The position numbers and the translations under genes were made by a program. DNA of 64,000 bases, from positions 62,001 through 126,000 of the forward strand of contig NZ_JACIEK010000012.1 of NCBI RefSeq assembly GCF_014196835.1, read 5' to 3'. Source of the DNA: Aureimonas pseudogalii. GTDB taxonomy: Bacteria; Pseudomonadota; Alphaproteobacteria; Rhizobiales; Rhizobiaceae. Shown here one piece after another: positions 1-9,056 of this stretch. The stretch's first letter is position 1; each line of letters begins with the position of its first letter. The notes under the pieces are model-generated. The model ran no database searches. It was not told where the DNA came from and saw only the letters and a list, made by a program, of their open reading frames with translations.

Positions 1-327
1 GGCGGGGAAGATCAGCACTTCGAGCGCGCCGGCCTTGCCGCCCTCGCCGGGCAGCGAGGCGACGCCGACATAGTCGCCGGGCTTGATGTCGGCGGCCGCC
101 GCCGCGCGCACGGCGCGCACGCCGACGTCGGGCTTCATCTGGATCGTCACGGCCGGGCCTTCGCGCGAGGTGACGGTGAGCGTGTCGCCGGCGACGGCGG
201 CGATCGTGCCGCGCACGCGCACGGGCTGGGCGTCCTGCGCGAGGGCCGGCACGGCGGCGGCGAGCGCGAGCGCGCCGGCGAGGAGGGCGGGGGCGAGGAA
301 GGATTGAGCGAGGAAGGGCTGGCGCAT
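1..327 (-). CDS. exported protein of unknown function, DUF5666-like (3' end outside window)
   Basis: The reading frame starts at the ATG at 327 and runs without a stop off the left edge, giving 109 codons. The N-terminus is a signal peptide: MRQP, an alanine/leucine-rich core, then an ALAQD cleavage region near residue 31. After it comes a small beta-rich segment ([14 protein letters not shown], then a [11 protein letters not shown] stretch), the pattern of short periplasmic DUF5666-type domains that often carry metal or PepSY-like annotations. No catalytic motif is visible. It is transcribed divergently from hemC with about 220 bp between them. The family placement is by resemblance only; the signal peptide and coding frame are clear. 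Confidence 0.75.
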   Translation of the reverse strand, partial: MRQPFLAQSFLAPALLAGALALAAAVPALAQDAQPVRVRGTIAAVAGDTLTVTSREGPAVTIQMKPDVGVRAVRAAAAADIKPGDYVGVASLPGEGGKAGALEVLIFPA

Positions 328-548
328 GGGACGTCTCTGGTCGGGCGGCGCGGGGTCGCGCGAGGCCACTTGGATCGCGCGACAGGCAACTGCGATCACG
401 TCGGTTTGATGGCCGCCGCGCCGTCTGGGCGCCATGGCACCGTGCGGCCCTTTCGCCGGCGGGCCGTGGCTTTGCCCAAATCGCCCGCATGGGTGTAGGA
501 AGGCCGCGCCCGCCGCCCTCCCTTGCGGGCGCCCGACGAAAGGCCCCC

Positions 549-1484
549 ATGACGCGCTCCTCCCTCGTCCGCATCGGCACCCGCGGCAGCCGCCTGGCGC
601 TCGCGCAGGCGGAGGAGGTCCGCGCCCGGCTGATGGCCGCGCTCGGCCTCGAGGAGGCGGCGTTCGAGATCGTGGTGCTCTCCACCGCCGGCGACCGGAT
701 CCAGGACCGGGCGCTCGCCGAGGTCGGCGGCAAGGGCCTGTTCACGCAGGAGATCGAGGAGGCGCTGCTCGACGGGCGCATCGATCTCGCCGTGCATTCC
801 TCCAAGGACATGGCGACGGCGGTGCCCGACGGACTGGCGCTCACCGCCTATCTGGAGCGCGAGGACGTGCGCGACGTCTTCATCGGGCGCCGGGTGCGCG
901 CGATTGCCGACCTGCCGCAGGGGGCGCGCGTCGGCTCGGCCTCGCTGCGGCGCCAGGCGCTGTTGCGCCGCATGCGGCCCGATCTCGACCTCGCGATCTT
1001 CCGCGGCAACGTGCAGACCCGCCTCGCCAAGCTGGAGCGGGGCGAGGTCGAGGGCACGCTGCTGGCGCTGGCCGGGCTGAAGCGGCTCGGCATCCCGGAG
1101 GTCGCGACCGAGATCCTCGACATCGCGCGCTTTCCGCCGGCGCCGGGGCAGGGGGCGATCTGCGTGCAGTCGCGGCGCGGCGACGCCCGCACCGACGCGA
1201 TGGCCGCCGCGATCGACCACCGCGACACGCACGAGGTGCTCGTCGCCGAGCGCGCCTTCCTCGCCGTCCTCGACGGCTCCTGCCGCACTCCCATCGCCGC
1301 GCATGGCACGCTCACCGGCGACACGTTCTCCTTCCACGGCATGATCCTCTCGCCGGACGGGCGGCAGGTGCACGAGACGCGGGTGGCCGGCAGCCGGGCC
1401 GATGCGCGGCCGCTCGCCGAGGACGCCGCGACCCGCCTCGTGAGCGAGGCCGGTGCCGCCTTCTTCCGCGCCTGGGCGAAATAG
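549..1484 (+). CDS. hemC: porphobilinogen deaminase (hydroxymethylbilane synthase)
   Basis: Polymerises four porphobilinogen molecules into hydroxymethylbilane in cytosolic heme biosynthesis. The 311-residue product has the family's usual length. It opens with [13 protein letters not shown] and carries the conserved VHSSKDM segment, the arginine-rich [11 protein letters not shown] stretch and the cofactor loop [10 protein letters not shown], whose Cys holds the dipyrromethane primer. An in-frame GTG/ATG region up to 489 exists, but the extra 20 residues are proline/arginine-rich and unlike the family, so the ATG at 549 is preferred. The stop lies 7 bp before hemD, so the two are co-transcribed and encode consecutive steps. 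Confidence 0.97.
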   Translation: MTRSSLVRIGTRGSRLALAQAEEVRARLMAALGLEEAAFEIVVLSTAGDRIQDRALAEVGGKGLFTQEIEEALLDGRIDLAVHSSKDMATAVPDGLALTAYLEREDVRDVFIGRRVRAIADLPQGARVGSASLRRQALLRRMRPDLDLAIFRGNVQTRLAKLERGEVEGTLLALAGLKRLGIPEVATEILDIARFPPAPGQGAICVQSRRGDARTDAMAAAIDHRDTHEVLVAERAFLAVLDGSCRTPIAAHGTLTGDTFSFHGMILSPDGRQVHETRVAGSRADARPLAEDAATRLVSEAGAAFFRAWAK

Positions 1485-1491
1485 CCGGGCG

Positions 1492-2190
1492 ATGGCGCGG
1501 GTCCTCGTCGTCCGCGAGGCCGGCAGCGCGCGCGAGACCGCCGAGGCGCTCGCCCGCCGCGGCCACGCCGCGCTGCTGCTGCCGCTGCAGGAGATTCGAC
1601 GCCTCGACCCCGCGCCGCCTGCGGGCGAGGTCGCGGGCGTCGTCGCCACCAGCCGCCACGCCGTTCCCTGGCTGGCGGCGCATCGCGCGGCGCTGCAGGG
1701 GCCGGCCTTCGCCGTGGGGGCGGCGACGGCGGCGCATCTCGTCGCGGCCGGTTTCGCGGACGTGCGAACGGGAAGCGGCACGGCGGCCTCGCTGCCCGCG
1801 CTGCTCGCGGCCGAGCGGGCGTCGCGGCCCTTCCTCTACGCCGCGGGGCGGGTCCGCCGCCGCGATCTCGAAGCCGGCTGCGGCGCGGATGGACCTGCGC
1901 TCCTCGTGGTGGAGGTCTACGACGCCGCGCCGCGCCGTCCCACCCGCGAGGAGGCCGAGGCGGCCTTGTCGGGCGGGCCGCCCGACGCGGCGCTGCTTCT
2001 CTCGGGCGAGCAGGCCGAGGCCTTCGCCGCGCTTGTCGAACAATGGCCGGATCTCCTGCCGCCGGCCCTGCCGCTCCATTGCCTCTCCGCCGCGGTGGCC
2101 GCGCGCCTGCCCGCAGTGCGGCGACAGCACGCGCAGGTCGCGTCCGGCGGCGATCTCCCGGCGCTTCTCGACGGGATCGGCGAGCCGTGA
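1492..2190 (+). CDS. hemD: uroporphyrinogen-III synthase
   Basis: Cyclises hydroxymethylbilane to uroporphyrinogen III with inversion of ring D. The 232-residue protein begins MARVLVVREAGSARETAE, typical of HemD, followed by the two alternating alpha/beta lobes. VVATSRHAV matches the conserved 'TS..A' element and ALLLSGEQAE sits at the equivalent of the second-lobe 'FTS' element. HemD is a poorly conserved family, so the assignment leans on its position 7 bp after hemC as well as these motifs. The start at 1492 gives a normal length. No mitofilin-like or hemY genes follow, unlike the usual rhizobial layout; instead a convergent gene begins 34 bp downstream. Confidence 0.93.
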   Translation: MARVLVVREAGSARETAEALARRGHAALLLPLQEIRRLDPAPPAGEVAGVVATSRHAVPWLAAHRAALQGPAFAVGAATAAHLVAAGFADVRTGSGTAASLPALLAAERASRPFLYAAGRVRRRDLEAGCGADGPALLVVEVYDAAPRRPTREEAEAALSGGPPDAALLLSGEQAEAFAALVEQWPDLLPPALPLHCLSAAVAARLPAVRRQHAQVASGGDLPALLDGIGEP

Positions 2191-2212
2191 CGACGCGGGT
2201 TGCCCGCGTCGT
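2190..2212. terminator. GC-rich hairpin between convergent hemD and the L,D-transpeptidase gene
   Basis: A perfect 10-bp inverted repeat (arms 2190-2199 and 2203-2212, loop TTG) fills the 34-bp gap between two convergent stop codons. There is no T tract, so it is a candidate bidirectional terminator or mRNA 3' stabiliser rather than a textbook intrinsic terminator. Confidence 0.5.
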
Positions 2213-2224
2213 CCTCGCCGCCGC

Positions 2225-3241
2225 TCAGCGCCCCGTCGTCGCGGAATCGTCCATGAGCGCGTCGGGCCGGCTGATCTGAACGGCGGTCATCGAGGTCTGG
2301 CTCGCGAGTTCCTTCGCGCCGAGCCGCTTCAGCATGTCGCGGTAGCTCGGATGCATGCCGCCGTCGACATAGCTCATCGGCGTGCCGCCGCGTCCCTCCG
2401 AGAGGAGGGTCTGAAGCGTCTTCGCGTCCTCGGCGCGCTTGGCCGCGACCTCGGGCGCGACGCGCGTCTCCAGCGGCGGGCAGGCGCTGGCCGGCTCGAT
2501 CGGCTGGCCGTCGCGGCGGCGGGAATCGAAGACGTATCGCCCGCCGCAGGCCGCGACGTCCGGCTCGCGCCGCGTCACCTCGAAGATGTCGTAGCCCTGT
2601 TTCAGGTTGCGCCAGAAGGCGATGTTCGGGTCCGCGCGGTGGCGCGCCATGTTCTCGGCCGTCATGCGGAACGGGAAGGCCTGCACCTGAAAGTCGCCCT
2701 GGCCGAGCGCGAAGGCCTTCTCGGCCTCGGCATAGACCTCGCCGACGCCCGCGTCGGTCATCGCGAAGCAGCCGGCCGAGGAGCAGGCGCCGTGCACCAT
2801 CAGCGAATCGCCCTTGTAGCCGAGCGAGCGCTCCAGCGGATTGGGGTAGTTCAGGTTGAAGGAGCGGTGATACCGGGAGTTCGGGTTCATCTGCGTCTGC
2901 GCGACGCGGTAGAAGCCCTCGGGCGCCTGCCGGTCGCCGGCCGTCTTCTTCGGTCCGAGCTTGCCCGACCAGCGGCAGAGCGGGTGGGTCTTCTGCAGCG
3001 CGTAGCGCCCGTCCGCGCCGAGCGTCCAGACTTCCAGCTCGCTCTCCTCCTTGAAGATGCGCACGAGGATCGACCCGGCGGGCCGCACCTTCACGTCGGA
3101 ATAGGCGGGAAAGAGATCCTTGTAGGTCGATTCGCTCATCGACACGCATCCGCCGACCACGAGGAGCCCCGTGACGGCCGCGGCAAGGGCCATGGCACGT
3201 GAAACGCTCCGTGCGGCGCGCGCTGGGTTGTCTCTCTGCAT
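2225..3241 (-). CDS. YafK-like L,D-transpeptidase family lipoprotein
   Basis: Probable murein L,D-transpeptidase-fold enzyme anchored in the envelope. The 338-residue product has an arginine-containing N-region, a hydrophobic stretch and a lipobox ending VVGGC at Cys32, so it is predicted to be lipidated. The YkuD-type active-site signature is present as HGACSSAGCFAMTD (about residues 150-163), supplying the catalytic Cys and the conserved His, Ser and Gly. The upstream part (APEGFYRVAQTQMNPNSRYH) matches YafK/DpaA-like proteins, some of which cleave rather than form cross-links, so either activity is possible. A GGAG sequence precedes the ATG at 3241; an internal ATG at 3193 would also keep the signal. 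Confidence 0.88.
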   Translation of the reverse strand: MQRDNPARAARSVSRAMALAAAVTGLLVVGGCVSMSESTYKDLFPAYSDVKVRPAGSILVRIFKEESELEVWTLGADGRYALQKTHPLCRWSGKLGPKKTAGDRQAPEGFYRVAQTQMNPNSRYHRSFNLNYPNPLERSLGYKGDSLMVHGACSSAGCFAMTDAGVGEVYAEAEKAFALGQGDFQVQAFPFRMTAENMARHRADPNIAFWRNLKQGYDIFEVTRREPDVAACGGRYVFDSRRRDGQPIEPASACPPLETRVAPEVAAKRAEDAKTLQTLLSEGRGGTPMSYVDGGMHPSYRDMLKRLGAKELASQTSMTAVQISRPDALMDDSATTGR

Positions 3242-3380
3242 GTCGCTCCGAAGCGCTGGATGACGGATGTCGCGGAATTGTCCGCGGCGGGCCTGACCCG
3301 GACGTGACCTGCCGAGAGGAAGGCGACGCGCGTCCCCGCCATCAGGCGTTCCGATCCGGCGGAAGTGAGGCGCTTGGCGC

Positions 3381-3803
3381 TCAATGCGCCTCGTGCAGGC
3401 AGGTCCCGTGGTCGCCGAGCACCTCGATCACCCGGCAGCCGGCGACAGAGTGGTGGGTGCAATCCGCCATCCGCGCGACCTCCCGCCGCAGCGCCGTCAG
3501 CCGGGCGATCTTGTGGTCGATGTCGGCGAGATGCGCCGCCGCGATCCGGTCGGCGCTCTCGCACGGGCGGTCCGGCTCGCCGGCGAGCGCCAGGAGCTCG
3601 CGGATCGGACCGATCTCGAAGCCGAGCTCGCGGGCATGCCGGATGAAGCGCAGGCGCCGCAGGTCGCCGGCGTCGTAGAGCCGGCGGTTGCCCTGCGTGC
3701 GCGGCGGCGAGGGCAGGAGGCCGATCTCCTCGTAGTAGCGGATGGTCGGCACCTTGATGCCGCTCGCCCGCGACGCCTCGCCGATGGGAACGCCCTTGGT
3801 CAT
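3381..3803 (-). CDS. MerR-family heavy-metal-responsive regulator (ZntR/CadR/PbrR type)
   Basis: A DNA-distorting transcriptional activator that senses divalent metal. The N-terminal winged helix (IGEASRASGIKVPTIRYYEEIGLL) and the RRLYDAGDLRRLRFI segment are standard MerR. A dimerisation helix and a C-terminal metal loop follow. Cysteines in PCES, ADC, AGC and GTC (the last near the C-terminus) match the Zn/Cd/Pb branch, not the copper branch. It is divergent from zntA, whose promoter contains a 23-bp dyad with the long spacer expected for MerR control, so regulation of zntA is the obvious role. A GTG at 3812 with a closer AGGAG is an alternative start. Confidence 0.92.
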   Translation of the reverse strand: MTKGVPIGEASRASGIKVPTIRYYEEIGLLPSPPRTQGNRRLYDAGDLRRLRFIRHARELGFEIGPIRELLALAGEPDRPCESADRIAAAHLADIDHKIARLTALRREVARMADCTHHSVAGCRVIEVLGDHGTCLHEAH

Positions 3804-3812
3804 CTTTTCCAC

Positions 3813-3843
3813 TTGCTCCTCTAGCCGCTGGAGGAACTAGACC
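3813..3843 (+). promoter_or_regulatory. MerR-type operator/promoter of zntA
   Basis: A near-perfect 23-bp dyad at 3815-3837, centred on 3826, lies between a -35-like TTGCTC (3813-3818) and a -10-like TAGACC (3838-3843). The spacer is 19 bp. The overlong spacer filled by a palindrome is the hallmark of MerR-activated promoters. It also shows that translation of zntA cannot start at the in-frame TTG at 3844, and supports the ATG at 3874. Confidence 0.8.
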
Positions 3844-3873
3844 TTGCCGGAAGCGAGACGCAAGGAGAGCGCG

Positions 3874-6027
3874 ATGAGCGCGGTGACGAACGAGAGCCGA
3901 TACCGGGTGACCGGGATGGACTGCGCGGCCTGCGGCAACAAGGTCGACACCGCCATCCGGCGGCTCGCGGGCGTCGAGGACGTCGCCGTGTCCGTCGCGG
4001 CGGGATCGGTCCGCGTCCGCCATGGCGAGGGCTTCGACGACGCGAGCGTGATCCGGCAGGTCCGCAATCTCGGCTACGGCGCCGAGCCGGGCGGGGTCGC
4101 GGCGCCGACACCCGGCGGCGGCGAGCACGCCGGACAGAAACATGCCGATCCCGGCGAGGCCGGCCTGCCGTGGTGGCGCACGCGAAAGGCGCGGCTGACG
4201 GTGGCCTGCGGCGCGGCGCTCGTCGCGGCCTTCGTGCTTGGCCATCTCGCACCCTCGCTCGAGCGTCCGGCCTTCCTCGCCGCGCTCGCGGTCGGGCTCG
4301 TCCCCGTCGCCCGGCGCGCCGTCACGGCCGCGCGCTTCGGCACGCCCTTCTCGATCGAGACGCTGATGTCGATCGCCGCGATCGGCGCCGTCGTCATCGG
4401 GGCCGAGGAGGAGGCCGCGACGGTCGTGCTTCTCTTCCTCGTCGGCGAGATGCTGGAGGGCGTCGCCGCCGGCCGCGCGCGGGCGAGCATCCAGGGCCTC
4501 GCCGCCCTCGTGCCGAAGACGGCGCTCCTCGAGAAAGATGGACAGACGAGCGAGGTCCCCGCAGACAGCCTCGCCGTCGGCGCCGCCATCCTCGTGCGCC
4601 CGGGCGACCGCATCCCCGCCGACGGCACGCTCACAGAGGGCACGGGCGAGGTCGACGAGGCGCCGGTGACGGGCGAGAGCGTGCCGAAGCGCAAGGGCGT
4701 CGGTGATCCCGTCTTCGCGGGCACGGTGAACGGCGGTTCGGTGCTGCGGGTGACGGTCACGGCGGCCGCCACCGACAACATGATCGCGCGCGTCGTGCGG
4801 CTGGTCGAGGAGGCGCAGGAATCGAAGTCGCCGACCGAGCGCTTCATCGACCGCTTCTCGAAGGTCTACACGCCCGCGGTGCTCGCAGTCGGCGCACTCG
4901 TGGCCGTCGTCCCGCCGCTCGTCTTCGGTGGGGACTGGGGCGAGTGGATCTACAAGGGCCTCGCCATCCTGCTGATCGGCTGCCCCTGCGCACTCGTTAT
5001 CTCGACGCCCGCGGCCATCGCCGCCGGGCTCTCGGCGGGGGCCCGCCGCGGTCTTCTGATGAAGGGCGGCGCGGTGCTGGAGACGCTGGGCAAGATCACC
5101 GCCATCGCCTTCGACAAGACGGGAACGCTCACCGCAGGCAGGCCCGTGGTCACCGACATCGTGGCGGTCAGCCGATCGGCCGCGCAGGTCCTGTCGCTGG
5201 CGGCTGCCCTCGAGCGGGGGTCGAGCCATCCGCTGGCCGCCGCGATCCTCGAGCGGGCGAAGGCCGACAAGGTGCCGACCCCGCCCTCGTTCGACGCAAA
5301 CGCGGTGGCCGGTGAAGGCATCGAGGGCGGCGTCGGCGGCGAGCGGGTGTTCCTCGGATCACCGCAGGCCGCCGCCCGGCGCGCGACCCTGTCCGCAGAC
5401 GAGAAGGACGCGATCGCGGCCCTGAACGCCGCCGGCAAGACGGTGTCGGTCGTCGTGGTCGGGGGGGCCGTCGCCGGCTTCCTCGCCCTGCGCGACGAGG
5501 CGCGGCCGGACGCCGTGGAGGGTCTCGCCCGCCTGACGGCATCGGGCATCCGCACGCTCATGCTGACGGGCGACAACCGGCGCACCGCAGAGGCGGTCGC
5601 CGCCGGACTGGGGATCGAGGCGCGCGCCGAGCTCCTGCCCGACGACAAGCAGCGCATCGTGCGCGAGCTTCAGCGCGAAGGCTTCACCGTTGCGAAGGTC
5701 GGCGACGGCATCAACGACGCGCCGGCGCTGGCGGCGGCCGACATCGGCATCGCCATGGGCGGGGGCACCGACGTCGCGCTGGAGACGGCCGACGCCGCCG
5801 CCCTGCATGGGCGGGTGCGGGACATTCCCGACATGATCGCGCTCTCTTTGAGCGTGATGGGCAACATCCGCACCAACATCGCACTCGCCCTCGGCCTCAA
5901 GGCGGTGTTCCTGGTCACCACGATCGCCGGGATCACCGGTCTCTGGCCGGCGATCCTCGCCGACACCGGCGCCACCGTCCTCGTCACCGCCAACGCCATG
6001 CGGCTCCTCGGCTGGCAGCCGCGCTGA
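3874..6027 (+). CDS. zntA: Zn/Cd/Pb-exporting P1B-type ATPase
   Basis: An inner-membrane pump exporting Zn2+, Cd2+ or Pb2+ at the cost of ATP. The 717-residue protein has one N-terminal HMA domain with GMDCAAC (Cys17 and Cys20). It then has TGES in the actuator domain, the CPC metal site in the transmembrane part (about 370-372), DKTGTLT with phosphorylated Asp about 414, SSHP in the nucleotide-binding domain and GDGINDAPAL. The tail has a Lys in GLKAVFL and an Asp in ADTGATVLV, which define the Zn/Cd/Pb (P1B-2) subgroup rather than copper pumps. The start at 3874 is preceded by AAGGAG. A divergent MerR regulator and operator lie directly upstream, so metal-induced expression is expected. Confidence 0.96.
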   Translation: MSAVTNESRYRVTGMDCAACGNKVDTAIRRLAGVEDVAVSVAAGSVRVRHGEGFDDASVIRQVRNLGYGAEPGGVAAPTPGGGEHAGQKHADPGEAGLPWWRTRKARLTVACGAALVAAFVLGHLAPSLERPAFLAALAVGLVPVARRAVTAARFGTPFSIETLMSIAAIGAVVIGAEEEAATVVLLFLVGEMLEGVAAGRARASIQGLAALVPKTALLEKDGQTSEVPADSLAVGAAILVRPGDRIPADGTLTEGTGEVDEAPVTGESVPKRKGVGDPVFAGTVNGGSVLRVTVTAAATDNMIARVVRLVEEAQESKSPTERFIDRFSKVYTPAVLAVGALVAVVPPLVFGGDWGEWIYKGLAILLIGCPCALVISTPAAIAAGLSAGARRGLLMKGGAVLETLGKITAIAFDKTGTLTAGRPVVTDIVAVSRSAAQVLSLAAALERGSSHPLAAAILERAKADKVPTPPSFDANAVAGEGIEGGVGGERVFLGSPQAAARRATLSADEKDAIAALNAAGKTVSVVVVGGAVAGFLALRDEARPDAVEGLARLTASGIRTLMLTGDNRRTAEAVAAGLGIEARAELLPDDKQRIVRELQREGFTVAKVGDGINDAPALAAADIGIAMGGGTDVALETADAAALHGRVRDIPDMIALSLSVMGNIRTNIALALGLKAVFLVTTIAGITGLWPAILADTGATVLVTANAMRLLGWQPR

Positions 6028-6169
6028 CGCCGGTCCTGCGGTCCTTGCGAGGGGGACGGCGGAGGACGGTAGCCGGCCAACGAAAAGTTGACCGCGCGAT
6101 TGGATGGCGCAGGCCGCTCCGGCGAGGCGGCGTCATCATCGAGTCAGGTCTTTCGCCCATACTCGCGGC

Positions 6170-6829
6170 ATGGAAACGTTTCTCGCCGATCTCGCCGACA
6201 CGATGAGGGCCCATCAGGCCTGGGCCGGACCGCTCGTCGCCCTGATCTCGTTCGGCGAATCGCTGGTGCTGGTCGGGCTGCTCATTCCCGCCACCGCCGT
6301 GATGCTGGTGATCGGCGGGCTCGTCGGGTCCGGCGTGATCGAGCCGGTTCCCGTCCTCGTCGGCGCCGTGGTCGGCGCCATCCTCGGCGACGTCGTGTCC
6401 TACGGCCTCGGGCGCTGGCTCGGCCCGGGCATCGTCCACCGCAAGCCGCTGCGCCGCTATCGCCATGCGGTGGCCAAGACCCGGCTGTTCTTCCGCCGCT
6501 ACGGCTTCGCGGCGGTGGTCATCGGCCGCTTCCTCGGCCCGATCCGATCCACGGTTCCGCTGGTGGCCGGCATGATGGCGATGAACCACACGCGCTTCCA
6601 GATCGCCAACGTCCTCTCCGCGGTGCTCTGGGCGCCCCTGATGCTGGCGCCCGGCTGGATCGGGGCGCGCGGCATGGCGCAGATGGACTGGCTCGGCGGT
6701 GGTCACATGCTGGCGGTGCTGGCCTTCGTGCTCGTCGCCACGGGCGTCGGGACCGCCCTCTTCGGCAAGCATCTGGCGCGCCGCGCCAAGCCACGCCGGC
6801 CACGGCCCGCGGTGCACACGCCTTCCTGA
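6170..6829 (+). CDS. DedA-family membrane protein
   Basis: An integral membrane protein of the DedA (VTT/SNARE-associated) superfamily, whose members include undecaprenyl-phosphate and phospholipid translocases. The 219 residues carry about five hydrophobic segments. Diagnostic motifs are the early ESL.L.G..IP pattern (SFGESLVLVGLLIPATAV), G..LGD.V.Y.LGRW (GAILGDVVSYGLGRWLG) and the re-entrant F.GPIRSTVPLVAGMMAM loop with its essential Arg. An upstream in-frame start would only add a basic, non-conserved leader, so METFLADLAD at 6170 is preferred. The gene follows zntA after 142 bp with no obvious link. The substrate cannot be read from sequence. Confidence 0.9.
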   Translation: METFLADLADTMRAHQAWAGPLVALISFGESLVLVGLLIPATAVMLVIGGLVGSGVIEPVPVLVGAVVGAILGDVVSYGLGRWLGPGIVHRKPLRRYRHAVAKTRLFFRRYGFAAVVIGRFLGPIRSTVPLVAGMMAMNHTRFQIANVLSAVLWAPLMLAPGWIGARGMAQMDWLGGGHMLAVLAFVLVATGVGTALFGKHLARRAKPRRPRPAVHTPS

Positions 6830-6981
6830 GGCGAGGATCCGGTCGGGCGCTTCGGGCGTGACCGCGGCGACACGCCGGGCCAGCGGGAACGCGGCTCGCC
6901 GCGATGGGCGGGCGAATCCGTTCGACAGGGCGGGTCGGGTCCGCCAAGGTCGCGCCGTCCCTTCGTGCCGGAACCGACCGC

Positions 6982-8352
6982 ATGCCCAAGCCCGATCTCG
7001 CGGCAACCCGCGCCCGTCTTCGCAAGGCGCGGATGCTGCGCCGGTCCCGGCGGGTCTGGGTGTCGAGGGCGGCGTGGCGGCCCCGGCTGGTGTTCTGGGC
7101 CGGCGCTCTCGCCATCGGGCTGGTCAGCGTCGCCTTCGCCTTCCTCGCCGACGAGGCGCAGCATGCCTTCGCCGCGCTTCGCCAGCCTGGGGGCTTCGGC
7201 TTCGCGGCGACATGGCTGCTGCCGCCCGCCGGCTTCGCGCTGTCGGCCTTCCTGGCGCTGACCTTCTTTCCCAATTCGCAGGGCAGCGGCATTCCGCAGG
7301 CGATCGCCGCACGCCATCTCGACGAGGCTGCCGATCGCGGCCTCCTCCTGTCGCTGCGCATCGCGGCGGGCAAGATCGCCCTGACCCTTCTCGGCCTTCT
7401 CTGCGGCGCCTCGATCGGCCGCGAGGGCCCGACCGTCCAGGTCGGCGCGGCCATCATGCTGGCGGCCGGGCGCCTCGGCGGCATGGCGCAGGCGCGCGGG
7501 CTGATCCTCGCGGGCTCGGCCGCCGGCATCGCGGCGGCCTTCAACACGCCGCTCGCTGGCATCGTCTTCGCGATCGAGGAGATGGGCCGGGCCTACGAGG
7601 CGCGCACCAACGGGCTGGTGCTCTCGGCCGTGGTGCTGGCCGGCCTCGCCTCGCTCGGGCTCACCGGCAACTACACCTATTTCGGCGAGAGCGAGGCGGC
7701 GGCGGGCTCCGCGATCGACTGGGTGCTCGTGGTCGCCTGCGGCATTCTCGGCGGCGCCCTCGGCGCTCTCTTCAGCGCCGCGGCGCTGCGCCTCCTGCGC
7801 CGGCTCAAGCGCTGGACGGTCGGCCGCCCGCGGGCGCGCGTCGTCGGCGCGGCGGCGCTCTGCGGGCTCCTCGTGGCGGCGATCGGCTGGGCCTCGAACG
7901 GCGCCACCTACGGCACCGGCTACGAGCAGGCGCGCGCGGCCATCGAGGGCACGCCGCTGCCGCCCCTCTTCTTTGCCGAGAAGTTCGCCGCCAGCCTCGT
8001 CTCGATGGTCTCGGGCATTCCCGGCGGCATCTTCGCGCCCTCGCTGGCGGTCGGCGCCGGCCTCGGCTCGACGATCGGGCTCGTGCTCGGCGCCGGGTCA
8101 GGGCTCGCGGCGACGCTCGGCATGGCCGGCTATTTCGCGGGCGTCGTGCAGGCGCCGATGACCGCCTTCGTCATCATTCTCGAGATGACCGGCAACCAGG
8201 GCAACGTCATCCCCCTGATGCTCGCCGCGCTGCTCGGCTTCGGCACCGCGCGCCTCGTCTCGGGCGAGGCGCTCTACCACAGCCTGTCGCGCAATTTCGT
8301 CGCCGACGTGCTGCGCGCCCGGCGCGCCGAGGCCCGGCACACGGGTCTCTAG
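6982..8352 (+). CDS. ClC-family chloride channel or H+/Cl- antiporter
   Basis: A polytopic membrane protein of the voltage-gated ClC fold, 456 residues. The three selectivity-filter signatures are present: GSGIPQ (near residue 93), GREGPTVQ containing the gating glutamate that marks transport-type ClCs, and GGIFAPSLAVGA. AFNTPLAGIVFAIEEMG is also highly conserved. No C-terminal CBS domains are present. The ATG at 6982 removes a basic non-conserved leader that an upstream in-frame start at 6904 would add. The gene is convergent with argO, stop codons 4 bp apart. Antiport versus channel activity is inferred from the gating glutamate only. Confidence 0.95.
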   Translation: MPKPDLAATRARLRKARMLRRSRRVWVSRAAWRPRLVFWAGALAIGLVSVAFAFLADEAQHAFAALRQPGGFGFAATWLLPPAGFALSAFLALTFFPNSQGSGIPQAIAARHLDEAADRGLLLSLRIAAGKIALTLLGLLCGASIGREGPTVQVGAAIMLAAGRLGGMAQARGLILAGSAAGIAAAFNTPLAGIVFAIEEMGRAYEARTNGLVLSAVVLAGLASLGLTGNYTYFGESEAAAGSAIDWVLVVACGILGGALGALFSAAALRLLRRLKRWTVGRPRARVVGAAALCGLLVAAIGWASNGATYGTGYEQARAAIEGTPLPPLFFAEKFAASLVSMVSGIPGGIFAPSLAVGAGLGSTIGLVLGAGSGLAATLGMAGYFAGVVQAPMTAFVIILEMTGNQGNVIPLMLAALLGFGTARLVSGEALYHSLSRNFVADVLRARRAEARHTGL

Positions 8353-8356
8353 ACTC

Positions 8357-8980
8357 TCACCCCCCGAAGGCGAGGCGCAGGCCGAGCGCGGCCATCACCG
8401 CGGCGATGGCGATTTCGAGGATCTGCCAGGCGCGGGCCCGCGCGAAGATCGGGCGCAGCCAGCGCGCCCCGAAGCCGAGCGCGAAGAAGAACAGGAACGA
8501 GGCGAGTACCGCTCCGGCGCCGAAGGCGGCGGGATGGTCCTGGCGCGTCGACACGGTGCCGATCAACACCACGGTGTCGAGATAGACGTGCGGATTGGCG
8601 AAGGTGAGCACCAGCGCGGTTCCCACCGCCGCGCGGAGCGGGCGGGCCGCCGCGCCCGCCTCGGGCACGAGACGCTCGGGCGCGCCGAAGGCGGCGAGGA
8701 GCGAGCGCGCGGCATAGGCGAGGAGAAACGCCGCGCCGCCCCAGCGCAGCGCCGGCGCCATCCACGGCAGCGCGGCCGAGACCGTGGCGAGGCTGGTGAC
8801 GCCGACGGCGATGAGCAGCGCGTCGGAGAGGGCGCAGACGAGGCAGACGGCGAAGACGTGCTCGCCGCGCAGGCCCTGGCGCAGCACGAAGGCGTTCTGC
8901 GCGCCGATGGCGAGGATCAGCGACAGGCCGAGGAGAAGGCCGGCGAGGAAGCTGGGGCCGGCAGAGGTGAGGGCGGACAT
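8357..8980 (-). CDS. argO: LysE/ArgO-family amino-acid exporter
   Basis: Exports basic amino acids (arginine, and possibly lysine or canavanine) across the inner membrane. The 207-residue protein has about six hydrophobic segments. It opens with the LysE signature GLSLILAIGAQNAFVLRQGLRGEH, has CALSDALLIAVGV in the second helix, and ends with a helix of small residues. It is divergent from a LysR regulator of the ArgP type, the partner arrangement known for argO, which supports arginine over other LysE substrates. The ATG at 8980 avoids a poor 31-residue leader from 9073, which would overlap the intergenic palindrome. Confidence 0.9.
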   Translation of the reverse strand: MSALTSAGPSFLAGLLLGLSLILAIGAQNAFVLRQGLRGEHVFAVCLVCALSDALLIAVGVTSLATVSAALPWMAPALRWGGAAFLLAYAARSLLAAFGAPERLVPEAGAAARPLRAAVGTALVLTFANPHVYLDTVVLIGTVSTRQDHPAAFGAGAVLASFLFFFALGFGARWLRPIFARARAWQILEIAIAAVMAALGLRLAFGG

Positions 8981-9056
8981 GGCGCGGCTCCATGAGGGTG
9001 ATGCCGCCGTGCTAGCGGGCTCGGGCGATGCAGCGAAGCTTGTTTTCCTTCCGCCC

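Noticed and set aside
434..3202. Very long open frame on the plus strand across hemCD and the antisense of the L,D-transpeptidase gene
   Set aside because: Arg/Pro/Ala-rich translation with no domain; a shadow of high-GC coding in other frames.
3844..3873. TTG at 3844 as zntA start
   Set aside because: It abuts the predicted -10 element, leaving no leader; the ATG at 3874 has AAGGAG.
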